Below, piece by piece: positions 46,867-54,778 of a DNA stretch of 64,000 nt. The notes beneath the pieces were generated by a model that was not told the origin of the DNA, searched no databases, and saw only the letters and a program-made list of their open reading frames with translations. The stretch spans positions 39,350-103,349 of the forward strand of contig NZ_JABAHI010000007.1 of assembly GCF_012584445.1 (NCBI RefSeq). The letters run 5' to 3'. Each line of letters opens with the position of its first letter. Position 1 is the stretch's first letter. The translations under genes were made by a program, and so were the position numbers. Source of the DNA: Olsenella sp. KGMB02461. GTDB taxonomy: Bacteria; Actinomycetota; Coriobacteriia; Coriobacteriales; Atopobiaceae.

Positions 46867-47550
46867 GTGACCCAACCACATCTCCCCGACACCGAAAACA
46901 TTTCAAGCTCCCTAGGCGCCCCGGGCGCCTGCGAATCGCAGCCCGCAGGCGGATCGGAGGACACAGGCGCCTTGCAGCCCACCGCAGACCCACAACTCCC
47001 CCAGCCCGCCGGCGGCCCGCAGGCGGCGGCGGATCCCTGGCGCGCCGACGACGAGCGCTTCATGGAGCTGGCCATCGCCCAAGCCCAGGCGGCGGCACAG
47101 ATGGGCGAGGTGCCCATCGGCGCCGTGGTGGTATGCGACGGCCAGGTGGTGGCCGCAGCGCACAATAGGCGCGAGACCGACCACGACCCCTCTGCCCACG
47201 CCGAGTTCTCCGCGCTGGTAGAGGCCTCGCGCGTGCTGGATCGCTGGCGACTCACTGGTTGCACAGTCTATGTCACGCTGGAGCCCTGCCTCATGTGTGC
47301 CGGCCTCATGGTCAACAGCCGCATCGACCGCTGCGTCTTTGGCGCCCCCGACCCCAAAGGGGGCGCCCTGGGCACCCTCTACGACGTGAGCTGCGACCCG
47401 CGCCTCAACCATGAGTTCGACGTCACTTCCGGCGTCCTTGCAGATACATGCGCCCACCTCCTGCGCGACTTCTTCTGTCGCCGACGTCGGGAGCGCAAGG
47501 CCGCCAAGCGCGCCAGCGGCGGAGACGCCGGAGCACACACCCACGGATAA
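46867..47550 (+). CDS. tadA: tRNA-specific adenosine deaminase TadA, with N-terminal extension
   Basis: Converts A34 to inosine in the anticodon of tRNA-Arg. The deaminase core (about 60-210) has the zinc site HAEFSALVEA and PCLMCAG, plus VPIGAVVVCDGQVVA and GGALGTLYDV. The first 55 residues are a low-complexity Pro/Gly/Ala extension not seen in most TadA. GTG 46867 follows AAGGAGC, but a later start cannot be excluded. A basic tail (RRRRERKAAKR) closes the protein. Confidence 0.9.
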   Translation: MTQPHLPDTENISSSLGAPGACESQPAGGSEDTGALQPTADPQLPQPAGGPQAAADPWRADDERFMELAIAQAQAAAQMGEVPIGAVVVCDGQVVAAAHNRRETDHDPSAHAEFSALVEASRVLDRWRLTGCTVYVTLEPCLMCAGLMVNSRIDRCVFGAPDPKGGALGTLYDVSCDPRLNHEFDVTSGVLADTCAHLLRDFFCRRRRERKAAKRASGGDAGAHTHG

Positions 47551-47595
47551 ACGGCGGGGCGGCCAAGCTATGTAGCTGGCGCGCCCCTCGCCTCC

Positions 47596-48573
47596 CTAGC
47601 CCACCGTCACGAACTCCCACACTATGGCGTCGCCGCTCGAGACCTCATAGGAGCTGCAGCCCACGTTGGGCTGGGCCCCGTTGACCGTGTAGGTCCAGCC
47701 CGTATTGGGACCGGCGGCCCACCCGTTGATGGCGGTCACATAGGCGCCAAAAGCTCCGCCGCTGGCGCTAAAGGGGATGCCAGAGGCCGCCAACACGTCA
47801 TAGACCGAGGATCCGGCCGCCACGCTGACCTGCTGCGACGCGCCGTCGACAGTCTGGGTGACCGTGATGGTAGCGGCATCGCCAGGCTGGGATGAGCCGG
47901 CGCTGCCGCCAGAGCCCGCGCTTCCCGCAGCTCCGCCGGATCCGCCAGAGGACCCGCCGGCAGCCGCGCCCGACCCGGCACCCCCGGATGCCGAGGAGGA
48001 CGTGCCTCCAGAAGCCGGGGCCTCTGAGCCGCCAGACCCGTCGGCCTGCCCAGCAGGGAGGTCCTCGGCCGAGGCAGCCGACGCATCGGCCGTGTCAGGT
48101 CCCTCAGCCGCAGCGTCTCCCGAGGCATCGGCGGGCTCCGTCACCGCGCCGTCGCCGGAAGCCCCAGCAGCGTCAGAAGCTGCATCATCCCGGGAAGCCG
48201 CCGTCTCCTGGGCGCTCCAGGAGATCGCCAGCGGGTCGCGGCCTGCCGCATACTCCCCCATCGACCAGGCCGAGAAACCCACCGCCGCAATCGCCAGCAC
48301 TGCGAGGACGGCAGTGATCCGGTGTCGGCGGCGCCCATTGGAGCCCGGGGCGGGATCCTTTGGCGTCGTGGCGCCGGAAGCCGTATTGGCACGAGCCACT
48401 GCGCTGTCGCGCTTGCGAGGGGCCGAGGGGCTATGGGCGGGTCGCTCAGCAGGTCCAGGGGTCGGGTCGCCGGTGGGGGCAGAGCCCTCTTCCGATGTCG
48501 CGCTGTTTTTAGGATCCGAGCCGTTCTCCAAGGGCCACCCTTCCTTTCGAGTGGATTTGGTTTGATCGCTCAT
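47596..48573 (-). CDS. Membrane-anchored DUF4430 (transcobalamin-like) protein
   Basis: Surface protein of 325 residues, second gene behind a cobalamin riboswitch. The first 80 residues are charged and cytoplasmic, one membrane helix follows (ITAVLAVLAIAAVGFSAWSM), then a Ser/Gly/Ala/Asp-rich linker of about 120 residues, and a C-terminal DUF4430 domain (about 235-325). This domain shows VSVAAGSSVYDVLAASGIPF, NGWAAGPNTGWTYTVNGAQP and ends SGDAIVWEFVTVG. DUF4430 resembles the C-terminal domain of animal cobalamin-binding proteins, so corrinoid capture is plausible. Start and upstream stop overlap (TAAATG). Confidence 0.85.
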   Translation of the reverse strand: MSDQTKSTRKEGWPLENGSDPKNSATSEEGSAPTGDPTPGPAERPAHSPSAPRKRDSAVARANTASGATTPKDPAPGSNGRRRHRITAVLAVLAIAAVGFSAWSMGEYAAGRDPLAISWSAQETAASRDDAASDAAGASGDGAVTEPADASGDAAAEGPDTADASAASAEDLPAGQADGSGGSEAPASGGTSSSASGGAGSGAAAGGSSGGSGGAAGSAGSGGSAGSSQPGDAATITVTQTVDGASQQVSVAAGSSVYDVLAASGIPFSASGGAFGAYVTAINGWAAGPNTGWTYTVNGAQPNVGCSSYEVSSGDAIVWEFVTVG

Positions 48574-50736
48574 TTAAGAGGCCTTTCTCTTGGAAGCGAC
48601 CAGGTTCCACGCCGCCAGCGCCACCAGTGCCGCGGCGCCTAGCGCCATGGTCGCAATGGGCCACCAGGGCAACGGGGCATTCGCAGCGGCAGCGCCGTCG
48701 GCAAGGAGGGCTTCCGCACTGACAACTTCGGCAGTCGCAGCATCGGCACTGGCTGCATCAGCATCGGCACTGGCATCAGCGCCAGTGGCCTTTGCGCTGT
48801 CCCGAGTGCCCGCATCCCCGGATCCCTTGGCAGTCGTCGCAGCTGTCGCCGGGCCAGAAGTAAGACGCGTCGCCCAGCTGCCAGGCTGCAAGGTTCCGTC
48901 AGGCTGCCCAGAGCCGCCAGCCTCCTGCGAGCCATCGGGCTTCTGGGAGGCGCCGGGACTCTGGGAGTCGTCCGGCTGCTGAGGGACGGTTTTATCGGCA
49001 AGGATCTTGAAGAGCAGCCCGGAGTCGTTGGAGTAATAGAGCGCGCCGTCGGGGCCAGGGACGACGCTGGCCAGGCAATACTGCTGGTCGGCGGGGGCGG
49101 GCAGGTAGATTTGCATGGCTTGAGCGTCGTCCAGCTTGTAGCCGTAGAGCGCTCCGGGCAGCGCGTTGCAAGTGAAGTAGGCCCAGGTGCCGTTGGCAGT
49201 TTCGCTTACCAGGGGCGCGCTCTGGGCGGCTCCAGGAAGGGAGCCGACAGCGGTGGCGTCCACGGTACGGATTACCGAGAAGGTCGCAACGTCGATGAGC
49301 GCAAGGCGCCCATGGTACCCGGAGGCGTCGGCGACAGCGCCTCCCACCACCAGCATGTCGCCCGCCAAGGCCGGCGTGCTGGTGGAAGATGCGGCGAAGG
49401 CGCATTGGGCGGTCTGGGCAGGAGTGCCGTCTTGCGCAACGGAGATGCGGTGGGCCACGCCGTTGGAAGTGACCACTGCGAGGGTGCCGTCGCCCAGAGG
49501 CACGGGCGTGGTGCGCACCGGGGCGCCCAGGTCAAGGGAGCCTCTGGGGGCGCCGGTGGCAGCGTCGTAGATCTCCAGGGTCCCAGCGTCGTCCCCGCAG
49601 GCCATAAGGCCGGGGCGTCCGGTCACCTGTACGGGGCCGCTCCAATAGACGCCGGCGCCGCGGGGATTGGCCCGGGGGTAGCCGGCCAGCAGCGCGCCGG
49701 TGGCCAGGTTGGCCGCGCAGAGGTAGCCGCCTGTGGAGCCGCCCACGCCGTCGGGGGTGCAGGTGGCCCAATAGACGCAGCCGTTTGCCACCGTGAGGCT
49801 GGAAAGCGACTGCTGGGAGACAGATCCGGACTCCGGCAGGGCGTCGGTGACCCAGAGGATCTTGCGGGCGCTGACTGAGACCGCCTGGATCCGACCGCCG
49901 GAAAGCGGTACCAAAAGGAGGCCCTGGGCGTAGGTGATCCGGCAGGTGGAATCGATGGGGGCGGCCAGGGGCAGACGAGCGTCAACCGTGCCGGCAGCAG
50001 GATCGACGCACAGGAGCTGGGAGCCCGCGGCACACCAGATCGAGCCGCCCACAAACACCGGATCCGAGGTGTTGGTAGCCCAGTCTTGGACCTCTCGCAG
50101 GCGCAGCGACCAGGCTAAAGTGCCGGCACCGGTAGGAGTGGCGTCCCTGGCGATGGCTCCCGTAGAAGCAGGGCCCCGCCAGGCGGGCCAGAAAGCCTCC
50201 ACATCTGGGTGAGGCGCAGAAGGATCGCACTCCACCGGGGCCGTCGGCAGACTGGCGCCCCAGGGCGAGTAGTAGAGAGCGGCATCGGTGACCGGCTCGG
50301 TGAGCTCATAGTCGCTGGGCATAACCTCGAGGGACTTGCCTGACACAAAGAACTGCCAATAGTTGCTGCCGTCCCAGCCATAGCTCTGGCCGCCGCGGGT
50401 GAGGGTGAGCAGCGAGGCATCGTAGCCGATGTCCGCAGCGTCCAGCATCTGCTTGATGGCGTCTTCCAGCGTGGTGCCCCTTTCAAAGGGAGCCTGGGTG
50501 CGAGGGAGCCAAAGCGCGCCCTCGGGGCCGATGACCCGCAGGGCGAGCGTTACCTGGCCAGCGGGATCGGCGGTCTGCCCATCGGACGCCTCCTGCACGC
50601 TGGCGGCGGGCTGCTGGGCCGCTTGGGCGATGGCCGCCACTGGTGCCTGTCCCCAGACCAACAGCGCCGAAAGCGCCCAAGCCGCGACGCGGGCGCAGGC
50701 ACCGGGGCGCCTGCGGGGACTGGTTGTAGTTTTCAT
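48574..50736 (-). CDS. Secreted DUF4430 plus beta-propeller surface protein
   Basis: First gene behind the riboswitch, 720 residues. A signal peptide (VAAWALSALLVWGQAPVAAIAQA) is followed by a DUF4430-like domain at about 50-165 (TTLEDAIKQMLDAADIGYDA, GSNYWQFFVSGKSLEVMPSD). A PQQ/Trp-Asp-type beta-propeller fills about 180-590 with repeated GxLxxxDxxTG-like blades (LCVDPAAGTVDARLPL, LEIYDAATGAPRGSLDL). A Ser/Gln/Gly-rich stalk and a C-terminal membrane helix end the protein. GGAG six bases before ATG 50736 can pair with the riboswitch 3' end. Likely a surface corrinoid-binding protein. Confidence 0.85.
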   Translation of the reverse strand: MKTTTSPRRRPGACARVAAWALSALLVWGQAPVAAIAQAAQQPAASVQEASDGQTADPAGQVTLALRVIGPEGALWLPRTQAPFERGTTLEDAIKQMLDAADIGYDASLLTLTRGGQSYGWDGSNYWQFFVSGKSLEVMPSDYELTEPVTDAALYYSPWGASLPTAPVECDPSAPHPDVEAFWPAWRGPASTGAIARDATPTGAGTLAWSLRLREVQDWATNTSDPVFVGGSIWCAAGSQLLCVDPAAGTVDARLPLAAPIDSTCRITYAQGLLLVPLSGGRIQAVSVSARKILWVTDALPESGSVSQQSLSSLTVANGCVYWATCTPDGVGGSTGGYLCAANLATGALLAGYPRANPRGAGVYWSGPVQVTGRPGLMACGDDAGTLEIYDAATGAPRGSLDLGAPVRTTPVPLGDGTLAVVTSNGVAHRISVAQDGTPAQTAQCAFAASSTSTPALAGDMLVVGGAVADASGYHGRLALIDVATFSVIRTVDATAVGSLPGAAQSAPLVSETANGTWAYFTCNALPGALYGYKLDDAQAMQIYLPAPADQQYCLASVVPGPDGALYYSNDSGLLFKILADKTVPQQPDDSQSPGASQKPDGSQEAGGSGQPDGTLQPGSWATRLTSGPATAATTAKGSGDAGTRDSAKATGADASADADAASADAATAEVVSAEALLADGAAAANAPLPWWPIATMALGAAALVALAAWNLVASKRKAS

Positions 50737-50869
50737 CGGTAACTCCTTGCCTGTGCCTTCGCCTTCTCAGGCGGATGGGCGGCAAGGATGGATGCCCTTA
50801 GCTGGGCGAACACACGGGGCGCAGCGGCAGGGCAGGCATCACAGCACCGGCACCACGACCCACACGCCC

Positions 50870-51081
50870 GGGACGGTCGAACCTATCGAGGACAGGCAAG
50901 TCTCCTGACTCACGGGTGACGGCTTGCACAGATGTGCGCCGCCGGTGCGGGCCCCTTCTCGAGCTTGCGCCCAATGGGAATGCGCCCGTGCCTTTGCCCG
51001 AACACAGTAGTGGCGGCTGCCCCGGATTCTAACCGGGTTCCTTATTAATCTACTAAGCAAGCAGCTGTTCGAACCGTGCCC
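50870..51081 (-). ncRNA. Cobalamin riboswitch upstream of the DUF4430 pair
   Basis: Read on minus, the segment shows the B12-box end GAGTCAGGAGACTTGCC (50911-50895), the core GAATCCGGGGCAGCC-type stretch, and the CGCCACTACTG segment, as in known adenosylcobalamin aptamers. A closing stem joins 51081-51067 (GGGCACGGTTCGAAC) with 50882-50870 (GTTCGACCGTCCC). The riboswitch links both downstream proteins to cobalamin. Confidence 0.9.
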
Positions 51082-51089
51082 TCGGGTTG

Positions 51090-51696
51090 CGATGATATGC
51101 GATTGCCTTTAGGGTACCCCAACTGGAACACCATGCGGATGAGCAAGCTCACAGGCTGCCTTTACACTCCGCCATCTCGCCCATTGCCGGCTGCCATTTT
51201 GCGCTTTTGACGCCGCAGGAAAGCGCGGGGCGAGGCGCTCCCAGGGAGCTCGCTTGCCGACAAGCCTTCATGGCAAGTCTTGGGAGCATCTCAAGGCAAA
51301 ATACTTGCCTTGAGATGCTCCCTCTGCAATGGGGCGACATGTTGCCCCATTGCAGAGAAGGATTGTCAGCATGTCGAGACTTGCCGCTAAGCACTTCGTA
51401 GCAAGGGATACGGGCTCGAAGACCTACAACAACCCACACTTTGTTCAGCCACAGACGCCAACGGTGTGTTATCTGGGGTACCAATAACGAGGTTTTGGGG
51501 TCGAGAAGCGAACTGCACGTTACTAGTGAGTTTTCGGCACTGGGGAAATGCATCGCCCCATTGCAACTGGACCCGCTAATAACGAGAAGCCATGCACCTT
51601 GGCCCGCTAATAACGAATCCTGAGAGTCCGCGGCTTGTCAAAGTACGTCTTTCCGCAGAATTTACGATCGGACTCCGTTTGAAGCCGTCTGCGCCT
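51090..51696. repeat. Palindrome-rich gap between HK gene and riboswitch
   Basis: Two back-to-back perfect hairpins: GGGAGCATCTCAAGGCAA (51282-51299) with its complement at 51305-51322 (18-bp arms), and TCTGCAATGGGGC (51323-51335) with GCCCCATTGCAGA (51344-51356). The GCCCCATTGCA word returns near 51554. CTAATAACGA words occur near 51574 and 51605 and ATAACGAGG near 51483, matching words in the 41.1-kb gap. No gene is supported. Confidence 0.65.
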
Positions 51697-52866
51697 TTAG
51701 CTTTTACAGCAATTGAATCTCAAGGTAATGAGCGTTTCTCCCTGTTCCGCAAAGTATTCAAGGGAACCACCCTGAAGCTCCATCAAGCAACGGGCGAAAT
51801 CCACGCCAAGGCCCAGACCATCTTGAGAAGGAACCTCTCCCTGAATAGCCAAAAGCAAGCTCACGTCTGTTTCGTGCACTTGAGCGATCACTGCAACTGG
51901 TAGAGCTCTAAAAGCGGCTTCCTCCATCAAAGCTCGCAAAAGCGCCTCGGTGAAATCCGGATCGCACAGGACTTTTGGATCTTGTGCTGCATCAGGCGAC
52001 AGACTTGTTAAATCGATTTTCACATTCTGTAATGCACTGTCTGATTTAACGGCTTCCATCAAATCTGCGAGAGAGACCTCTTTGATAGAAGGAGCTACTG
52101 TGCCTTCTTCTGCCATGGCGCACTGTAATGCTTGATTGGCTAATGCGGTGGCGTGAACAATCTCGGCAGTGATGGCATCATGGGCTTCTTGGGCGCCCAA
52201 CAGGCCATCGGTGGCGCCATCTGCACAACCTTGAATAACTGCCAACGGAGTCTTTAGCTCATGAGATGCACGAGCAAATGTATTCCTCGCCACTTCACGT
52301 TCGAATGTTATGGCGGACTGGGCTTCTTTGCAGGCACGCGATATAAGCACCCATCCAACGAACGCAACCGTTGCCACTACAATCGTTGATATTGTCACTA
52401 TTTGCTCTGTAAAAGAAGTGTCGACGTAGCTCAACCAGAGAGTTCCATCGCTGGCTGACCAGCGGTATCCTCGATGTACGACATAATATGCAGAAATACT
52501 GCCTCTGCTATAACGTTGAGGAATGTCTTCGGCAATGACCTGACCGATATGTTCTTGTTCAAGAAGCAATTCAGAAAGATTGGCCACCAGAAGCCCCGAT
52601 GAATCCGGATAGGTAAAATCGAGCTTTTTAACTTCCGCAAGCTGTACTGGCGGATACCCAAGTCCCATTGAGGGATCTGTTTGAGAGTACTCTAAAGACT
52701 GGATTGCTGCCTGACGAACAAATAGCATACTTACGACGTAGAACACTACCACTGCAAACACAGATCCCCAGCCAAACCAACGTCGCAAGTGTTCAAGTCG
52801 CATAAGAGATGTTTTTTTAATCTTGGGCTCATTTAGTCCCACCTTGAGACTGCTTATTGACCCCAC
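51697..52866 (-). CDS. Sensor histidine kinase with degenerate ATPase domain
   Basis: Membrane sensor of 389 residues, paired with the response regulator upstream. GTG 52866 is chosen because AAAGGAGG lies six bases before it; the gene then overlaps the regulator by 38 bp. Two membrane helices (GSVFAVVVFYVVSMLFV and IVTISTIVVATVAFVGWVLI) frame an extracellular domain of about 110 residues. The HisKA helix ASHELKTPLAVIQG holds the phosphorylated His. The ATPase has a G-box (DGLGLGVDFARCLMELQGGS) but its N-box reads LLRALMEEAAF, lacking the usual Asn. Confidence 0.88.
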   Translation of the reverse strand: MGSISSLKVGLNEPKIKKTSLMRLEHLRRWFGWGSVFAVVVFYVVSMLFVRQAAIQSLEYSQTDPSMGLGYPPVQLAEVKKLDFTYPDSSGLLVANLSELLLEQEHIGQVIAEDIPQRYSRGSISAYYVVHRGYRWSASDGTLWLSYVDTSFTEQIVTISTIVVATVAFVGWVLISRACKEAQSAITFEREVARNTFARASHELKTPLAVIQGCADGATDGLLGAQEAHDAITAEIVHATALANQALQCAMAEEGTVAPSIKEVSLADLMEAVKSDSALQNVKIDLTSLSPDAAQDPKVLCDPDFTEALLRALMEEAAFRALPVAVIAQVHETDVSLLLAIQGEVPSQDGLGLGVDFARCLMELQGGSLEYFAEQGETLITLRFNCCKS

Positions 52867-53545
52867 AACCACCCTCCTTTAGCCTAAATCCCCTACCCCA
52901 TACAGTTTCAATAATCATTTTGCTGCGAGCCTTGGTCAGCGCATGGCGAAGCCTGCGGACAGACTCATCAACCGCTCGCGTAGGAGCATTAGCAGGAAGG
53001 CCCCATAACTCACTAAGCAACACAGATCTCTCTACACAGGAAGGCGACTGTTGCACAAGCCGCCGAAGAAGCGCCTCTTCTTTTGGTGCCAACGGAAGCA
53101 CCTTTCCATTGCACATAATGACACCAGCAGATAAGAATTCCAGGTCACCAATATGGTTATTCGAAAGTGTGGACCTTCCTCCCACAGTCGACCTACGTAA
53201 AAGTGCCTGGGCGTGCGCCACAAGTACGGCAGGGCGAAAAGGTTTGGGAATGTAAATATCAGCACCGTCAGCTAGCGTTTGAACTGAATCCAGTTCTGCA
53301 TTGCGCGCGGTCACTGCAATCACAGGGACTTGAGAATATACGCGGAGACGCCGGAGCACCTCTGTTCCATCGATATCTGGCAGAGAAAGATCAAGCAGAA
53401 CGAGATCACAGGGACTATATAGGAAGCACTCTAAAAACTCTTTGCCCCGCGAAAATCGACGAGCTTGAAAGGTGGCCTGCTCAAAGTATCGAACCATAAG
53501 GGTGCTCAAAATATGATCATCCTCAACACAATATACAGTGGGCAT
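52829..53545 (-). CDS. OmpR-family response regulator
   Basis: DNA-binding response regulator of 238 residues from ATG 53545, after AAGGGG. The receiver domain has the acidic pair CVEDDHIL, phospho-Asp in LVLLDLSLPDIDG, Thr in VIAVTARN, and Lys in YIPKPFRP. The C-terminal winged helix shows LAPKEEALLRRLVQ, and VDESVRRLRHALTKARSKMI with VWGRGFRL. It follows the two secreted-protein genes by 42 bp and precedes its kinase, so all four likely share one transcript. The 11-bp tandem repeat at 54410-54431 is its likely binding site. Confidence 0.93.
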   Translation of the reverse strand: MPTVYCVEDDHILSTLMVRYFEQATFQARRFSRGKEFLECFLYSPCDLVLLDLSLPDIDGTEVLRRLRVYSQVPVIAVTARNAELDSVQTLADGADIYIPKPFRPAVLVAHAQALLRRSTVGGRSTLSNNHIGDLEFLSAGVIMCNGKVLPLAPKEEALLRRLVQQSPSCVERSVLLSELWGLPANAPTRAVDESVRRLRHALTKARSKMIIETVWGRGFRLKEGGCGVNKQSQGGTK

Positions 53546-53586
53546 GGCCAACCCCTTATTGTTTTATCAATTAATCACGTTGCCAA

Positions 53587-53973
53587 TTACCAGGTTGTAT
53601 AATTACATTTCCATATTTCTACAGACCCTATCCCATTCCCGTAAGAACCAATCCTTTCAGTTCCATAGGCCGAGCTGGGACCAACAGCAAAGGAATCTAA
53701 TAAAGTACTCGCATTCTGCGAATAACCATTCCTAAAAGAAAGCTGTTTATAAGTAGTTGAGTATATATAATTATTTAACGCTACCCCACCCGCTATTCCT
53801 GTAAATGAGCGATATGTGTCGGTAACTGAATCAAAATTGGCACGAGGTGTAATAGCATAAGGTGTAACAGAAGGCGAAAGAGTCTTTGCAATCGCTGGCG
53901 AAGGACAGAAATGTAATGTTCCCAGCAATGCGGTCATTACTGCCAGGCAATATATTACGCGCTTAGATGACAT
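53587..53973 (-). CDS. Small secreted protein B (Sec signal), paralogue of the neighbour
   Basis: A 128-residue protein from ATG 53973, after TTAGGA. The Sec signal peptide (VIYCLAVMTALLGTLHF) probably ends at PAIA before KTL. The mature part of about 95 residues is Ser/Tyr/Gly/Asn-rich and aligns with the upstream protein at DTYRSF, TYKQLSFRNGYS and the C-terminal WKCNYTTW. Only one Cys remains in the mature form. The family is not one I recognise; the size, signal and aromatic end recall lactococcin 972-type peptides, but the similarity is weak. Confidence 0.78.
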   Translation of the reverse strand: MSSKRVIYCLAVMTALLGTLHFCPSPAIAKTLSPSVTPYAITPRANFDSVTDTYRSFTGIAGGVALNNYIYSTTYKQLSFRNGYSQNASTLLDSFAVGPSSAYGTERIGSYGNGIGSVEIWKCNYTTW

Positions 53974-53993
53974 TTTTTTTCCTAACAGTGTAA

Positions 53994-54353
53994 CTACCAT
54001 ATTTTATAATTGCATTTATATTGTTTCATCACACCTGGTAAACCGCTACCCTTTGGATCCACAACGGTGGCGTACCATATTTCCTCGTCGGGATAGATCC
54101 TGCTATATCCATTTTTATAACTCAGCGTCTTATATTTGGGAGAATAACAACTAAGGTTTTTGCTTGTATCCTGCGGACAGTAAAACACGTAATATGTATC
54201 AAGAACGTCGTCAAGATACGCTCGCTGAATATCAGCCGTAGCCGCGTATCCTACTTTTGTAGCAAGCATCGACGCCAAGGTTCCTGCAGCACCCACAACA
54301 AGCGCACGTCTTGTGATGCTTTTACTCAAAGTGGCTTTTTCTTTTTCACGCAT
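53994..54353 (-). CDS. Small secreted protein A (Tat-like signal), first gene of island
   Basis: A 119-residue protein from ATG 54353, after AGAGGAGAG. The signal has twin arginines (SITRRALVVGAAGTLASML) and a cleavage site near GYAATA, so it may be exported by Tat, unlike its Sec-exported paralogue. The mature part has DTYYVFYCPQ, YKTLSYKNGYS and the C-terminal QYKCNYKIW, with three Cys. The gene is visibly AT-richer than the window average. It is first in a four-gene unit with a two-component system. Function unknown; a peptide bacteriocin, signal or surface factor is possible. Confidence 0.78.
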   Translation of the reverse strand: MREKEKATLSKSITRRALVVGAAGTLASMLATKVGYAATADIQRAYLDDVLDTYYVFYCPQDTSKNLSCYSPKYKTLSYKNGYSRIYPDEEIWYATVVDPKGSGLPGVMKQYKCNYKIW

Positions 54354-54778
54354 AATACTCTCCTCTCTTTGTTTAAAACCTTGGTTCATTTATAAAGAGA
54401 ATGGAGCTTCAGAAATGCCACGAAAATGTCATTATCTATGAGTGTCTTTTCTTATTGCGGTCCTTTTCCAATTCTATGAGATTAGATTTAACTTTGATTA
54501 GCACCTGATGATACTTTACTTTATTCACTACTTCTTTGATTTAAGGAGTGGCGACGCAAAAACTAGGCTAGTAATGAGGCCCCCTCCAACACGCTCTACC
54601 TGACAGCTTAGCGCATTAATAAAATGAAATCTCTGCCAGTCATCCTAAGTTGGCAGTCGTTTCTGCCACATAACCCAGGTTGGCGCTCAGTGTGCACACT
54701 CCAGCCGCCGGGAAGCCACCCCTTGGCACTACAACCGACAACCAGCTCGCAGCACTCCGCCACAAGCCCCTCCTCCCC
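54354..54778. promoter_or_regulatory. Promoter region of the secreted-protein island
   Basis: AT-rich 425-bp gap. On minus a TATAAA-like -10 lies at about 54389-54394, and the tandem 11-bp repeat of 54410-54431 is about 15 bp upstream of it. The rest, toward the methyltransferase gene, holds no recognisable feature. Confidence 0.5.
54410..54431 (-). promoter_or_regulatory. Tandem 11-bp direct repeat, likely response-regulator site
   Basis: Read on minus: TGACATTTTCG followed directly by TGGCATTTCTG, matching at 9 of 11 positions. OmpR-family regulators bind such 10-11-bp direct repeats next to the -35 region. It lies immediately upstream of the island's first gene. Confidence 0.65.

Noticed and set aside
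53587..54353. Assignment of the secreted pair to the lactococcin 972 family
   Set aside because: Size, signal peptide and a terminal aromatic resemble it, but the typical ABC transporter and large membrane partner are absent and the core motifs do not align well.
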